64,000 bases of DNA from Sinohyriopsis cumingii. Lineage: Eukaryota > Mollusca > Bivalvia > Unionida > Unionidae. A program made the position numbers and the translations under genes. Below the pieces are notes generated by a model. That model searched no databases and was not told where the DNA came from. It worked only from the letters and a program-made list of their open reading frames with translations. Positions 7,899-20,830 of the stretch are shown piece after piece. How positions within the stretch are numbered: position 1 is the stretch's first letter; each line of letters begins with the position of its first letter. The stretch lies in the NCBI GenBank assembly GCA_028554795.2, contig CM068831.1, positions 30,991,659 to 31,055,658 of the forward strand. Direction: 5' to 3'.

Positions 7899-8900
7899 TT
7901 ATCTACACTGAAAGCAAGCTTACAAGCCCCAGCTGTATACACTACGTTACACAACCTGTCACAAAATTGTTTAGAGTATATGCATTAACAACATTCTGAT
8001 ATGCATTAAATCGTGAGCCCAGTGAAAAGTGGCAATAACTCGAATATATTGCTGGAGCGTTGTGATTCGTCGATATTCGCATCTAAAGGTAATTGTTTAT
8101 AAATTTTTGAGGAAATCCATCAAAAACTGTAGAACTAGTTTCCAAAAAAATACTTACCATATAATTGCTTCGAGGGTGGAGGCAGGGCTTAAACCTTTAC
8201 GAGAAAAAAATTCCGGCCCAAAAATTGCTTGAAAAATATTATTGCTCTTTATTACTAGAAGAAAATGAAACCTATTATATCCAGTTGCATTAGCTGAGCA
8301 ATTATCATGAGATAAGAAATCAGATAAAGATATCCTGGTTCGAGTGAAAATGACAGCCTCCACCCCCCCACCCCCCCGCAGAAAATTAATGGCCGGTCCC
8401 TAATGAGACTACGTGTCAAACATAAGGATTAAAGGGCCGTCCATTTAGTACGTACGCATGGAGGGGATAGTGGGTTAACCCAAATGTATACGCTTATGTA
8501 TGGGGCGAAGGGTCTACTGATAATGTACATACGCATGGGAAACGGGGTGGCTGGGTGGCTGGGTGGTGTGAAACCTCGATAATAAACTGCCTAATACGTA
8601 ACCTGTTCTGCTGGGTTCAGTCGGCGTTTGAATTTTAGCGGACACTAGACAAACCTTTTAAAGTTACGCAGCTTATTTCTTTGATGCAGCCAAACATTCA
8701 ATGTCGGTGGACTATATGTTTTATTAAACACGTTAATATTATTAATCCTTGGTCGTTTCTGCGTAGATTAAATATAATCCGTTCTATAGAATTCGGGGGG
8801 AGGGGGAGGTGCATCAAGCGTACGTACACAGGTGTGGTGTGTGTGTAAAGAAGTACGCATGTGTACAGTTGGGGGGAATGAGTCACGTTTTGTATGTATT
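7143..8900. other. Non-coding host DNA
   Basis: No gene is supported. It contains the (TA)n tract at 7818-7894, a C-rich homopolymer patch at about 8360-8380 and repeated TGGGTGG at about 8545. The short open frames look random. Confidence 0.5.
7818..7894. repeat. (TA)n microsatellite
   Basis: About 75 bp of uninterrupted TA dinucleotides. Confidence 0.95.
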
Positions 8901-9209
8901 AGGATGAAGTTTGCACTAAAACGAGGTATATACTAGGATACGGTACTAATGTTAGAATGAGGTATATATTAGGATACGGTATTGTATGCTAGAATGAGTT
9001 ATATACTAGCATACGGTATTGTTTACTGGAGTTAAGTACATACTTGGATACGATATTAATGGTCGAATGAGGTATACAACAGGATACGGTATTATATATA
9101 TATATGGTATTTTATAATAGAATGATGTATATACTAAGATAACGCATTATGTGTTAGAATGAGGTATATACTAGGATACGGTGTTATCTACTAGAGTGAG
9201 GTATATACT
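8901..9209 (+). repeat. ~36-40-bp minisatellite
   Basis: About eight imperfect units of AGGATACGGTATTNTNTNCT plus AGAATGAGGTATATACT. One unit is interrupted by a short TA run near 9100. No coding signal is seen. Confidence 0.8.
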
Positions 9210-10350
9210 ATGTTGCTTATGCTACGTGTTTAGGTTCTAATAAACAGTAACAAAATAATGAGTGAAAACAATAAGCTTTGAAAAATGTAACAAATAATTT
9301 ATTTCCCTGAAAAAATCTCTGTACAAATTGGAGAAAAAAATAAGAACTTACGGTTTTAAGAATGAAATCCAAAAATAATCCAAAAATAATCCACGAATTA
9401 AATTTTACAAGTCATAGTAATGAAATGTTCTAATGAATTCAAGTTCGAGTTCCGACGAAAAGATCTAAAATAGAAGGCGATGACGTATACTGTAGCCTTT
9501 ATGGTGCTGTATCGTCTATATTTCTTTGTTATTCCACAGTCAATAATATTCCGGTGTTTGAATGTCCGAATATAATTTTTTAAAATGTCTTTGTCCAATA
9601 GTTCTGTATGAGCACTCAAATATTTTCAGGAAAAAAAGATTAATCTTTTCAGAAATCCAAATAATTTGAATAAAACTTAAAATATAACTCCTAACTGATC
9701 ACAACAAAAAAAAAACACATTTACGTCCCAGTGTTTAGAAACTAAATTCAAGGTGATTGTCTTGGGTAAAAACGTTTTGAAAGATTTGTATTCGAAATCT
9801 CCCATGTTATGAATATTCTCTTTCCAGGATAAAAAGTTAACTACCTTTCATTAGCACACATAATTCAATTGCATCATCGTCTGAAGTATGTTATAATAGA
9901 CTCAAAACAAAAACTGAGAAAACTATACTTACAGTTATTGCCAATATTTATTTTGCATGACTAAATGAAGAAACATCTCATATGAACGTGTGCGAATAAA
10001 ATATTTTATTGACGAATGAATGCATATTCATAGAACCAATGATTTTTTTTTTACCAACATCAATGAAGATTGAATGGTTATGGTTGTGTTTGTTTTAAAT
10101 TTATCATGCTCGTTTTTATGTTTGGGTCAAAAGGTAAGATATTCAACGCAGTTATAAGTGGAAAAGAGACTTTAGAGTTGGTGATAATACAACCGAACAT
10201 TATGAATTATCCAGCACCAATTAACAGCGTCTTGTGAAAATGATATCATTATATTATGACCTAAACAGAAGCAGTTGATATCGTCTTGATAGCATACATT
10301 ACCAGGCGATATTAAATGGTATAATACAAAAAAAATTTCTTGCTGCAGTA
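9210..10350. other. Non-coding host DNA
   Basis: AT-rich, without an identifiable gene, RNA or repeat family. Confidence 0.45.
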
Positions 10351-10605
10351 AACGAAGGGTTAGACATGAACAAGGCCGGATTAAAAGTGGAGCAAATAGA
10401 ACAGACACACTGTTCGATAGACATGGAAAAAGACAGACTTAAGCTAGAACATATGGAAATGTAAAATCCTTTGTTAGACATGAACAAGTCCTTATTAAAG
10501 GTGGAGCAAATAGACATGGAAAAAGACAGATTTGAGCTAGAGAAGATGGAAATGTAAAACCCTTCGTTAGACATGAACAAGGCCGGATTAAAAGTTATGC
10601 AACGG
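10351..10605 (+). repeat. Three-unit direct repeat (~92-122 bp), formerly coding-like
   Basis: Units start at about 10351, 10474 and 10566, each GTTAGACATGAACAAGKCCK, then a block reading GTGGAGCAAATAGACATGGA and AAAAGACAGAYTTGAGCTAG; the third is partial. On the plus strand each unit translates as a charged helix (MNKAGLKVEQ..., MEKDRFELEKMEM) and then meets a stop, so the array looks like a duplicated piece of a coiled-coil coding sequence rather than a live gene. Confidence 0.65.
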
Positions 10606-12294
10606 AACTCATGCAATGCAAGTGTTTGAGTTTCGTTTGCGGGGTCGTTTTTGTTCTATTTAGTTTTTGTTTTGCTATAGTCCGGTGCTGGAAATGAATA
10701 ATTGTATGTCAGTCTATATATTTGCCGCTGTATGTATTGGTGCGTGTAGATTTACATTCGAATGTTGAACAATAGATGAAAATATCACGTACTTTAGAGG
10801 GGCGTATTCAAGAAACGGCGTAGTTTACATGTATCAGTTGACATACATAAGATCTAGTATTTACGTGTAGAAAAGAAACTGTGTAGTTTACGTATATCAG
10901 TTTACAAAAGTGTAAAATATACATACATATTAGTATGTACGTGCAAAATCTGCATATTTTGTATAGTAATAAGAAGTAGGATAAATCAAATTTGCACGAG
11001 TAATTTTCAAGGAAAGCAAATTACGCCATGTGAGCACACCTTTATGAATTACTACTGGTTTATATTTTATTTGTTTTTTTATATTTTTTATTTAATTTTT
11101 TCTTCTTTAATTTAGACCAGAAGTTGAACGGCGATTATTCTTTTTTTAATAACTTTAGATAAGTTTGGTCAATGTATTTCTTTTTACATAGCCTGTGAGT
11201 CACGGCAGCCACTGTGTATACTTGCACTCGTTTCTAAATGATTGTGTGTCCGTCTTATGACGTTTTGTGTCATTGCATATAGTACAGACGAAAGGATATA
11301 TTATTGAGTGGATGTGAATGAATATTTTTGCATCCATGTATATATGTCCACTTTTGTTTTATCTACCGATACTGATGATAATGACGATGACAGTTGTCAT
11401 CTTTAATGTTGTCGTTTACAGCAAAAGCAATCTTTCAGTAACATATCTTCACATATTATAGCAATATTTTGTGACCCGTAATATTCAGGTTTGTTCTTAA
11501 ATATATCTAACTTGTATATCTTTTTTAAACCAATTTAAATAGCAAATTGCATATTTGCTAATACATATGTGTGTATTTTTGCATCGGTGACATATTTGCA
11601 CAGGTACAAGTATAATCACCCGGTGCAACTTTGGTGTATGAGAACAAGGTAAGAATTTACACGATAGGTGCGTTACCTACGGCCCATCCTAACAGTATTC
11701 CTAAGTGCAATCCTGCAAGTTTCATCAAACGATAATTACCTTTAACCAATCTGTGTCTTCTGTTTTATCATTTATGACGAGAGGACTTCCTTGTATTGCA
11801 CGAACGATTATGCATTTTTATTCAAGTAAACTTATGTAAGCTCGATCATTTGGTAACCTGACAGAGTCAAGCGATGAGTTGTAAGTTTTATGTGGTTGAA
11901 CCAGTCTTAATTTTGATTATTCTTCATTTTCTCAATATATATATAGTTCAGGCGGGAATTTTTTTCTTCTTTGCGGCTGTTTTTTTTTTCATCTTATTTC
12001 ACTTACTCATAAAAGATAAAAGCAACGGGTACAGTGTTTCCACGAAACTTATATTTGTGAAGGGGTTGGGGATGTGAAGGGGAGGATCATTGATATAAAA
12101 ACTGTTCTTTGTACCAAATTTAGGAGATCCCCGGCACCTCAAACCCTCGTAGTACGTATCACAGTACTTGTTTACTCTACCGGTACGTCAATAATTATTG
12201 TTAGCAAGGAATTTACACACATTCTAATTAATTTTGTTGATATTAACAGCAAGTTTACATTTTTCGTTACAAAATATTTTAAAAATTATTATTA

Positions 12295-12325
<31 letters not shown>

Positions 12326-13186
12326 CATTTGCTTCACAAAGAATTGTGTTTGTCACAAATTAATTTTAAATATTACAAATTTAATCATAATTAAAATCCT
12401 TCAATTACATGTTTAACACAAGTCGCGTATGTGTACGTGTTGGTTAAATGAGATGCTGTGAAAATGTTCTGGCAAAATCGAACTGTAGGGAAAATGGGAA
12501 TATTGCAAGTGTAATTATATTTACAATCCTTTGATCACATGTTTGACTCGTGCCCTATGTCAATGGAATGTTGTGAAAGATACGCGGGCCAAATCCAATT
12601 GTTAGAGATATAAATTCCGAATAATTACGCTATAATTAAGTTATATACTGACGTGTGTTAATGTGTTAAGTACGCGTAATTTTTTGCAACACTGCGAATC
12701 AAAGATTTCCAGGACAGCAGTCCTTTTATATTTTAGTTTCATATAATTTCCGGCAAATATTTTCTCGATTGTTGAATAAGTGCGTTTTATGTTTTACTGG
12801 CCCTCATTGATAAACACCGTGCATGGGTGTTGGCATCCCGCTCAAAGTTTGTCTGCCTAGTGTAACATGTTAAATGAGAGCTTCATTGTCAACACTTCCT
12901 TCTTGTATGAACAAGCTATATATAGTCAGCACAGTCTCTCCACTTTAGTTACGGTTTTAAGAATACAAATTTAACAATAATTAGCATACACATCGCAAAG
13001 TCGTCTGCTTTACGGTACTGACCAATTAATATTCGCTTGTTGTGGAACTATTTTCATTTGGGCTGTGATATTGCTTTTTATTTTAATAGAAAGTTAATCT
13101 TTTTTTTTCTTCTTCAAATTATTTAATTTCTTCTTAATTTAATTTTCTTTCTATCTTTCTCACTAATTGATACAGACCTAAACTAC
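10606..13186. other. Intergenic DNA upstream of Ly6 gene 1
   Basis: No gene is supported. There is a TA-rich/ATT repeat at about 12285-12325. The segment just before 13187 is T-rich and may hold the promoter or 5' UTR of the Ly6 gene; no clear TATA box stands out. Confidence 0.45.
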
Positions 13187-13262
13187 ATGGATTTGCATGA
13201 TGTAATTACAGGTACAGCAGTCATTTTGGCAGTCTTAGTCTGCGGACTAGTTTCAAGAGCTG
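13187..13262 (+). CDS. Ly6-like gene 1, exon 1 (signal peptide)
   Basis: ATG at 13187 opens 25 codons plus one base and ends at a strong donor (GTAAGT at 13263). The peptide MDLHDVITGTAVILAVLVCG, continuing LVSRA, has a short polar start and a hydrophobic core, so it is a signal peptide. The exon ends in phase 1, matching the phase of the acceptor at 16258. An alternative start by splicing at the internal TTACAG/GTACAG is less likely because it would lose the ATG. Confidence 0.7.
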
Positions 13263-16257
13263 GTAAGTGAGAGAAATATTTATTTCTCAAATAATAATTT
13301 ACATTTTACTTCATTTTGAAACAGTTTACTATTTTGTTTAAAATTCCATATAATGTCAGTTTTATGGCTTACGTTGGTGTTGATCGAATCTCCTATCCCT
13401 ACTTATTTAACTGTCCTGATTCTTAAAAAGTGCCACTGAACTATACGATCTTGATACTTGAAATAGTACTTTTCGTATTTCGTTTTTACGAAGAATCCGT
13501 ATTTTATTGATTACACATATGTACCAGTGTTGTCGTAAAATGACACACAATATACAGATTTCTTTCTACTCTTATCAAGGTATATGGTCGCTATCTTTTT
13601 CTCATATCTGTATGGTTATCTTATAGCAGATGACATAGTTTAACGGAATACAATCCATGTCTTGCCATGTCATTTCTCAACACATCCAACAATAATGACA
13701 CCACCAGCAATAATCTTGTTTTATGTTATATTATCCCGAGTCTCGTTACGCGAAGCAACGGAAGGCTACGCTTACAATTTTAATATGTTTCAAGCTTAAG
13801 AATAGCTCACGCTGTTTTGTAAGTATGTTTCACAAAGGTCTCCTCTGATAAGTTCGTACATCTGAGGAAAACGTTGTGTGAGCTACTCTTTTGTGTGGGA
13901 GGCAGGTAAAAAGTCGGTAAAATATAAAAGGGCACCCACAGTATACCTGTGAAGGACGGCGACGAATATGACAAAATAACAACAAAAATAGACACTCAAT
14001 GACCCCCACAAAATACATATAGGGCAACAATGCCTTGACCTATTGGCTATTTTGAATTAAATATTTAAATATAGGTTTCTTTTTCATTACAGAAGGCATG
14101 GTACGTGTGTGTGTGTGGGTGGGGGGGATAGGTAGGTGGGTGGGTGCTATGACAAATTTATGATTTTACCAACCTAGACACTGTCAGAGCTGCAGCATTC
14201 CCCTTCTTTCCCCGGCCCAAAACAAAGCCTTAAAACCAGAGGCTTTAAAGACCTTTACGTCTTTAAATGATGGCAACATTTAACATGATCATGTTTAAAA
14301 CAGAATAAACAACTTTTTCTTAACAAAACCGGATTTTCATACATTAAAATCTGCCGCCGCTGAATTTTGCCGCCCTAGGCATCTGGCTTGTAACCCGCTC
14401 TCTGACTCTAAGTCTCCAATCAGAGATTTACTAGCAAACGTTGCACATTTGCCCGTCTTGAACTTGTATTAAAAAGTAGGCAAAACAGCAAGAGAAACAT
14501 ACGAAATACGTACGCAATTCTGATTAGTGAATCACCCATAATCACGTACGAAAGTAGTATGCAAGAACTTAGAAAGATCTTGGGCATGTGTTGCTTTGTA
14601 ACACGGTGTCCGGTACCGGTTCATGTTCATATCTCTTGGACAAATTGAAAAATGAAAATAAATAATGTTGATAAATAATGTTAACCTTAACATAAGTATT
14701 AAAATGTAATAGTTTTCTCGCAAATTGCCCTTTTTAGTTTCAGTAAATAGGCATTGTTATGATTACAAGATACAGACAGATTGCAGAGCGTGACATGTTT
14801 CAGTTGACTTTCAGTGTGATATGAATATGTAAAAGATTGCAGTCTTGATAGCCCAGTCATAGATGTGTAGTTTGTGACTGAATTTTGTGTAGCTTTTGTT
14901 CGTTGTTTATGTGTTGTTTTGGTAAAGGCGATGGGTGATTATGTTTTATCTTTAGCTTCATGGAGAGTGGCGGATCTAGGGGATATGACCCATTGAATCT
15001 AAGTCAGGTTTGTAATCATGTTTGGGAATCACGAATCGGGTTATTAGTGATTAGTGACCACAGATATGACGTTTACTTGAGGAGTGATATTCGGCGGTGT
15101 GCATTAAACCTAAGGATCTGCCATTTGTTTTTACGCCCATCTTTATAGCTTTGTTAGATTTTAGCGATTGGGGGGCCCCGAGTGGCCGATTGGTCTAAAG
15201 CGCTTTCCGTTACGGATCACTGCTATCTCACCTCTTTCTGCGTGGGTTCGAGTCTCGGATTCAGCCAATGTGGGTATGTGAGAAAGCTTGCCAGTAGCTT
15301 CTCGTGGGTCGGTGGTTCTTTCCCGGGTTTTCCGGGGTTCTTCCTCCACCATTAATACTAGCCACCATGTATAGCCTATCTTGTGCTGAGAAATGGCGTT
15401 AAACCCAACAACAACAACAACTTTTAGTGATTGTTTATTAAACATGATGAGTCAGTATAGGGAAGGTATTTCTCAACTCTAGCATTTAGCCAATTTCTAT
15501 AAGTAAGCGTCATAATGTACAGTATTCAAGAGGCTTTACGACAGCATGAATTTGTTTTGGACCCTCTTAAAATTATTATCATAGTGAATTATCCGAGTAT
15601 ATTTTCACCTATTCGTGTTAGGTAATTTTGTGTGATCGGAATAATTCTTTATATTACGTTTTTGGGTCGTATTTTGTATTGCATGGCATGAAATACTTAT
15701 ATTTGGCTTACAGATAAGTCATACTTATATGACAGTAGAGAGAACATGCAGTGTAAAATTAGAGTTTGATGATGTGAAGTCATTAGGGGATTAGAGGATT
15801 TGTAGCAATTGCGCGTTTATGAACCCATAGTTGAGAACGATTATTGTCTTGAAGTCTCTTAAAAAGGGAACAACAACCGGCCATAAGCTAGACTCACGCA
15901 CGTGTTAGATTCTCTCAGTAAATAGATCCCTTCCGTATAAAAGTATATTTCACGTCAGTTCGTTCCACATGATACAGTGCTTGTACGTGGTTTGGCTGCC
16001 AATATGTAAAAATGGGCTAGGTTGTTATCTGATGAGCGAAGTAAGATTACGTTTCATCAAGGTGGGACATTTTGAGAATTTTGTTAGTCATACTCAACGC
16101 CATTGTCTTAGATATCACTGGCTATTAAGATAATTCACCATAAAGTAACCACTCATTGTATAGTGTTTTAATCATTACTCGCAGATCAAAACAGTTCACT
16201 AAAATTGTTGTCAAAGATAACCACGTCGTTTGCTTTTTTTCTGTTTGTAAATTTCAG
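13263..16257 (+). other. Intron 1 of Ly6-like gene 1
   Basis: The 3.0-kb intron holds a SINE at 15171-15421 and GT-rich runs near 14106. No other gene is seen. Confidence 0.6.
15171..15421 (+). mobile_element. tRNA-derived SINE with (CAA)n tail, copy A
   Basis: The head CCCCGAGTGGCCGATTGGTC... and B box GGGTTCGAGTCTCGG are followed by a conserved body (AATGTGGGTATGTGAGAAAG, TAGCTTCTCGTGGGTCGGTG) and an (AAC)n tail. It is flanked by a 12-bp target duplication, TTTTAGCGATTG (15159-15170) and TTTTAGTGATTG (15422-15433), with one mismatch. Copies B (28340, minus) and C (52296) belong to the same family. Confidence 0.9.
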
Positions 16258-16337
16258 ATTCTATCAAATGCCTTAGTTGCAGAGAGGCTGCTAGACCACG
16301 TGATTGTCAATACGTACAGGAATGTGGCAGTCATGAG
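16258..16337 (+). CDS. Ly6-like gene 1, exon 2
   Basis: The acceptor AATTTCAG precedes 16258, and two bases complete the phase-1 codon from exon 1. The exon encodes D-SIKCLSCREAARPRDCQYV-QECGSHE, with the first four cysteines in the CxxC...C...C spacing typical of the start of Ly6/uPAR three-finger domains. It ends in phase 0 before GTACCA, a weaker donor. The matching part of gene 2 (LLCYACEQ...DKC...LC) has the same pattern. Confidence 0.75.
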
Positions 16338-17247
16338 GTACCATACAACTGACCAAAATTCTAGGCGTCTTTTGTTGTCGGTTATACGTATGTAAAGAGT
16401 AACCAAGCCAATTGTTTGGATATCAGATAAAAACTGTTTTGGCTGTTGAAAGTTCTAAATTTAAAACAAGCAGTTTATACAGCAAGAGTGCCCCCTCCCC
16501 CGGAAAACGAAGAAGAAGAAGAAGCAAAAATGAAAACCAAAAACAAACACAAAATGGTTTACATATTTTCGTACCACATCCTAAAGAAACATTGCCTTTT
16601 CCCTCTAAACTTTAAAGTCATATTCATTAAAACTTCTGACACTTTAGGCTACAAGGAAATTGCTACTAGGCAAAACAGTACTGAATAACAATAATCTTCT
16701 CATAAAACGATAAAGGAAATACGTTTCCCATTTTCCTGTCAAAATCAATTGTCTTATGAACGTCACATTACCCGAGTCATCACATCATCTCATTAAAATT
16801 ATATACCACACCACACCATGACAAAAATATCTTAGCAACTGTATATAGCAAATTAATTATCCAGACTCTGTTTTTTAAAACACCAGCCATTCTTCCTTTG
16901 GATTTCCTTACTTTCATTCATTATACTCTCTAGTTTTATGCAAGCATCTACAAAACTTGATGCAATACGTTTCCCACGGTGTAAAGTGGCACAACACGTA
17001 TCTAGTTTCTAGCTTAGACCTCTGCCTGAGACCTGGCGGAGAGAGCAAAATATCAGAAACAGTTCCAGTATTAATGCAGTATATTTAAATGAAATTGTGT
17101 ACATAGGGGTAACAATCGTGGCTCCGAATTTTAAGATAATGCTTCTACGTTCGACAAGGCCTTCCTGTGAGATTCATTTCTCTCCCACCCCCGCTCCATT
17201 GTTTTGTGGATCAACACCTGGAAATGATTGAGATGCTCATACTACAG

Positions 17248-17311
<64 letters not shown>

Positions 17312-19353
17312 CTAGGTTGCTGCAATTATATTGGAAAATATGAACTATGATTATTAATTAATACTGTACGACCTTGTGCATGCTAATATTAATAAACAAC
17401 TTTTGAGATTATTGTAAAGTATTTTAGTCTAATTTTAAGAATTTTAATTTTATGGTTGGCATTGCTTTGCAGACAAACTTATATAGGTAATAATGTAATC
17501 GTGACTAAATAAAATAAGCAAAAGTTAATACTAAATCTTAGTTAGCACTCCCTTTTGCAACTAAATGTTACATTTGAAATCTTACTAACAGTTACTTTTC
17601 GTAACATTTAGTTACTTTTAGGCGCTCTTTTTCATGCATTTTAAATCTACATTCCTAAGCAGCGTCCTTATTACATTCACTCAGCAAGAAATATGTGGAA
17701 TTTAAGAATCCATCTGAAAAATAAAATATCCAACAGGCATATATAAATGCAGTTTACCGCAAAAGCTTTCGCTGGCCATAAGGAACGTAATCCCCATTAT
17801 ATTACAGCATGAATTCAAAACCGAGATGGATGAAAGCCTTGCAGACATTGAAAACAGAGTAAGAGTAACAATCTAGGAAACATTCAAAGTATTTTTAACG
17901 AATGAAAAACTTAGTATTGGAAACAAACTTGATGATGTAGTACATTCGTTATTGAACAGATTTGTCACTTTACACATATGAAAGAAATCATAAAAAAATT
18001 GATAATGTCAGGTGGAGGAGAAAGAGCAGACAAGGAATTAATCACTTCGCTTTCAGTTTTTAATTCTATCTTTAACCCATCATTTTCCGGATAGAGGCAT
18101 TGACAACGACCCCAAAAATATATAAAAAATAAAGGGACTGCTGAATAGAATAACAAATGAAAAGCAGTACATAAAATTTGTTTCATGAAAAAGAAAACCA
18201 TGTGAGAAATTTAGAAATATCTGTTCGATTTGAGACTGTGTCCAAACGATTAAAACCATCAACATAGTTCTTTTTTGATGGCTATCAATCTGATTGAACG
18301 TCGTCTATTTTACAAACGTAAGTATTCTCCTTGTCCAGTTCAGTAAATCAGCTTTGTGCTTTGCTTTGCAGACATTTGATAACAAATCGGCATCATTTGT
18401 ACACAATATAAATACCCTCATACCAAGGTACTTTGTCCAATTCATTTATGTGCTGCTTGAGAAGCTGTTGTAACGGTTTATCTGTATTTAGTAAAAGCGA
18501 CTACATTTGATGAAGATAAATAAAATGTGAAGCAATTTAAAACTAACTTTGAGAGAATTGGGTCCAGTTTGGTTAAATTTTGTTCAGTTGCCTATCAGAA
18601 GAAATGTTTTTAAATGTACTTTAAATAACTGCAGCGACATTTCATTTTGACGTCGCAGCCGTTTCACATATATAAATTGTAGAGGTTTTATGTGAGGGTG
18701 TTTTCTATCAATTTCAACAGAATTAGGTTTAGGAGGTTTTGCAAAGCAGTCGTTTGATTGTTTTTCTATTCTATTTACACATATTGCATTTTAAAAGGCA
18801 TTTACTTGATCTTTTCCTTAAATCTGGTTAACGTCATTTAGCGTTTTTGAAAAACGTGCTGTTTAAAGGTTTCCTAATTTTAGTGACGGCGGCCATATTT
18901 GATAGCGAATATGCAGCGGTTCTATACAACGAGAAAGCTATATATCAAGATGCTGTCTGCCATGTTTGGTTTCCGAGTTGAAAATATAAATTGTTGACAG
19001 TAAACGGATGATTCACGCCGATTGTGATAGATGGAATCTCATACTAGTAGTAACAGGACACACAAACACACACACACACAAACACACACAATTCGTGTTA
19101 ATTGGAAACTTTTTTGCATCATTCACAAATGTAAATATCATGCGTTTTGGACTATCATATATGAAACAAGTGCTCATTGTAAACAAAAGTATTTTATTCA
19201 CATATACGAAACTCGAAGCTCGTGTTTATAACACATATAAGAAATGCGTTAAATAATGAAATATACAAAGTTTGGAAGCTGCTTTTAACAAAATGCACCA
19301 GTCATCTCGTTGCATAATTTTTTTAAGTTAATAATAGCTTTTCTTTTCTCCAG
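16338..19353 (+). other. Intron 2 of Ly6-like gene 1
   Basis: The 3.0-kb intron has a (CA)n tract at 17249-17308 and a short (CA)n run at about 19060-19091. No further gene is seen. Confidence 0.6.
17249..17308. repeat. (CA)n microsatellite
   Basis: About 60 bp of CA dinucleotides inside intron 2. Confidence 0.95.
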
Positions 19354-19425
19354 AAATGTTCCGTAGCATCCTATGTGACAGTATCGGGTGATATTCGATA
19401 CAATGTTGACTGTATGGATGGATAT
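19354..19425 (+). CDS. Ly6-like gene 1, exon 3
   Basis: Acceptor TTCTCCAG and donor GTAAGT bound 24 codons in phase 0: KCSVASYVTVSGDIRYNVDC followed by MDGY. This is the middle beta-hairpin part of the three-finger domain with two cysteines. The counterpart in gene 2 (29650-29718, 23 codons) has the same phase and the same C...C layout. Confidence 0.75.
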
Positions 19426-20149
19426 GTAAGTATAGTCTACGTTTAAACTGTTATTTTCTCTGAAGTAAATACATTTTGCATACTGATTTGTAATAGTCTT
19501 GATTGCAATAATGTTCTTCGGAATTCTATTTTGTCTCTAAGATATCGTTTGTTCCGACAAACGCGACACTTTGAGTGGGATCCGATAAACTCCAACAGAG
19601 ACAAGAGCAGTTTTTAAAAACAACACATAAAAGGAAGCCAGGAAGAATATTTTGGTCATATTTGAAGTATGGTTCGATCCAAGCCCGTTGAAGAGATGCA
19701 AAATGCTTCATTATCACTTTGCAAGACATACCGCTATGCAAAGAGAGAGAGAGATGTATTTTTTGCATAAACCTTTCCTTTTCTTAACAAGAAAGGTGTT
19801 GCTTATTTGTTCAACCTGTGACTATCATAAAAGATGTACCTTTCCTTTTGTACAATATGTGAACATATGAGAATATTTATTTTCCTTACTTTTCAATGTA
19901 TTTCAATCAGATATCACGTGCCGGTTCTTTTTATAGTTAGAGCACGTAGGAGGACATTAGGGTTTCTGATCTGCTTTATCAGGTGTCTGATTTATAAAAG
20001 TTGTGCCATATTGAAATTTGGAAATACTCGTGAGAGACTGAGATGTAATTTTACCAAAACAGCTTAAAGGATGACTCACTGACAAATGATAATTTGTGCG
20101 TCAAGGAATAAACATCATCTATTTGAGCAGCATTTTCCAAAGTTTCCTT

Positions 20150-20830
20150 TTTTTCTCATCAGTATTGATCTTGACGACACTGTGGAGGCACTTCTTAAAC
20201 TCTTCAGTTAATATGTTCTGTCAGTGTCTAACGTAATCTTATAATCCTTCTTGGATGAGCTCCATCTATTCGCTAGTTATTCTTTTCCCATGCAAATACG
20301 ACACGTTTTTGTCCAGTGTCTATTTAAACGTTTTAAACCTCGATACGCTTCAGGTAACCACTCAAACCCTTCAAGATATATTCTTTAACTGCATCATAAA
20401 AGTAGTCTGTTTTACTGTCAGCAAAGTATATACATCACCAGCTTTGCCAATTAATACACTTTGTAATAATGAAGTCCACTGCTCTCTTACCCATTTCAAG
20501 CTTTCAGCAATTTTCTGAAAGTAAAAAAGTATCTACTTCTTTCTTCTGAAAAGAGATACTAATTTCATATTTCTGGTAACACCAAAGCCGGAACATGTCT
20601 GTAAAGTGGAGGGTTGAGGAGAATGTTTTGCATGGAAGTTCTAATTATTTTAATCTGTATTGCAATTCCATTTTGTCTCTTTACATTTACATTTGTACTA
20701 TCTCTCTACATTTCCTTCCCCTCCTGTTTCTGTCTTTCCGCAGTTGCTTCTACGTTTCCTCTCCCTGAATTTCTCTTCTCTCTGTATTTGCATTTCCATC
20801 ATATCATGCAGAAGGTGAAGCTGTCTTAGT
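20150..20830 (-). mobile_element. Decayed Ty3/Gypsy-like gag fragment (LTR fossil)
   Basis: The minus strand carries recognisable pieces of the SCAN-like gag of animal Ty3/Gypsy elements: FQKIAESLKWVREQW, then LLQSVLIGKAGDVYTLL, and further on LTEEFKKCL, preceded by an E/R-rich helical stretch. No LTR, protease or reverse transcriptase is seen next to it. It is clearly old and broken many times. Confidence 0.65.

Noticed and set aside
12074-12416. Plus-strand frames with Ile/Tyr runs
   Set aside because: Driven by the (TTA)n run at about 12285-12325; no homology or start context.
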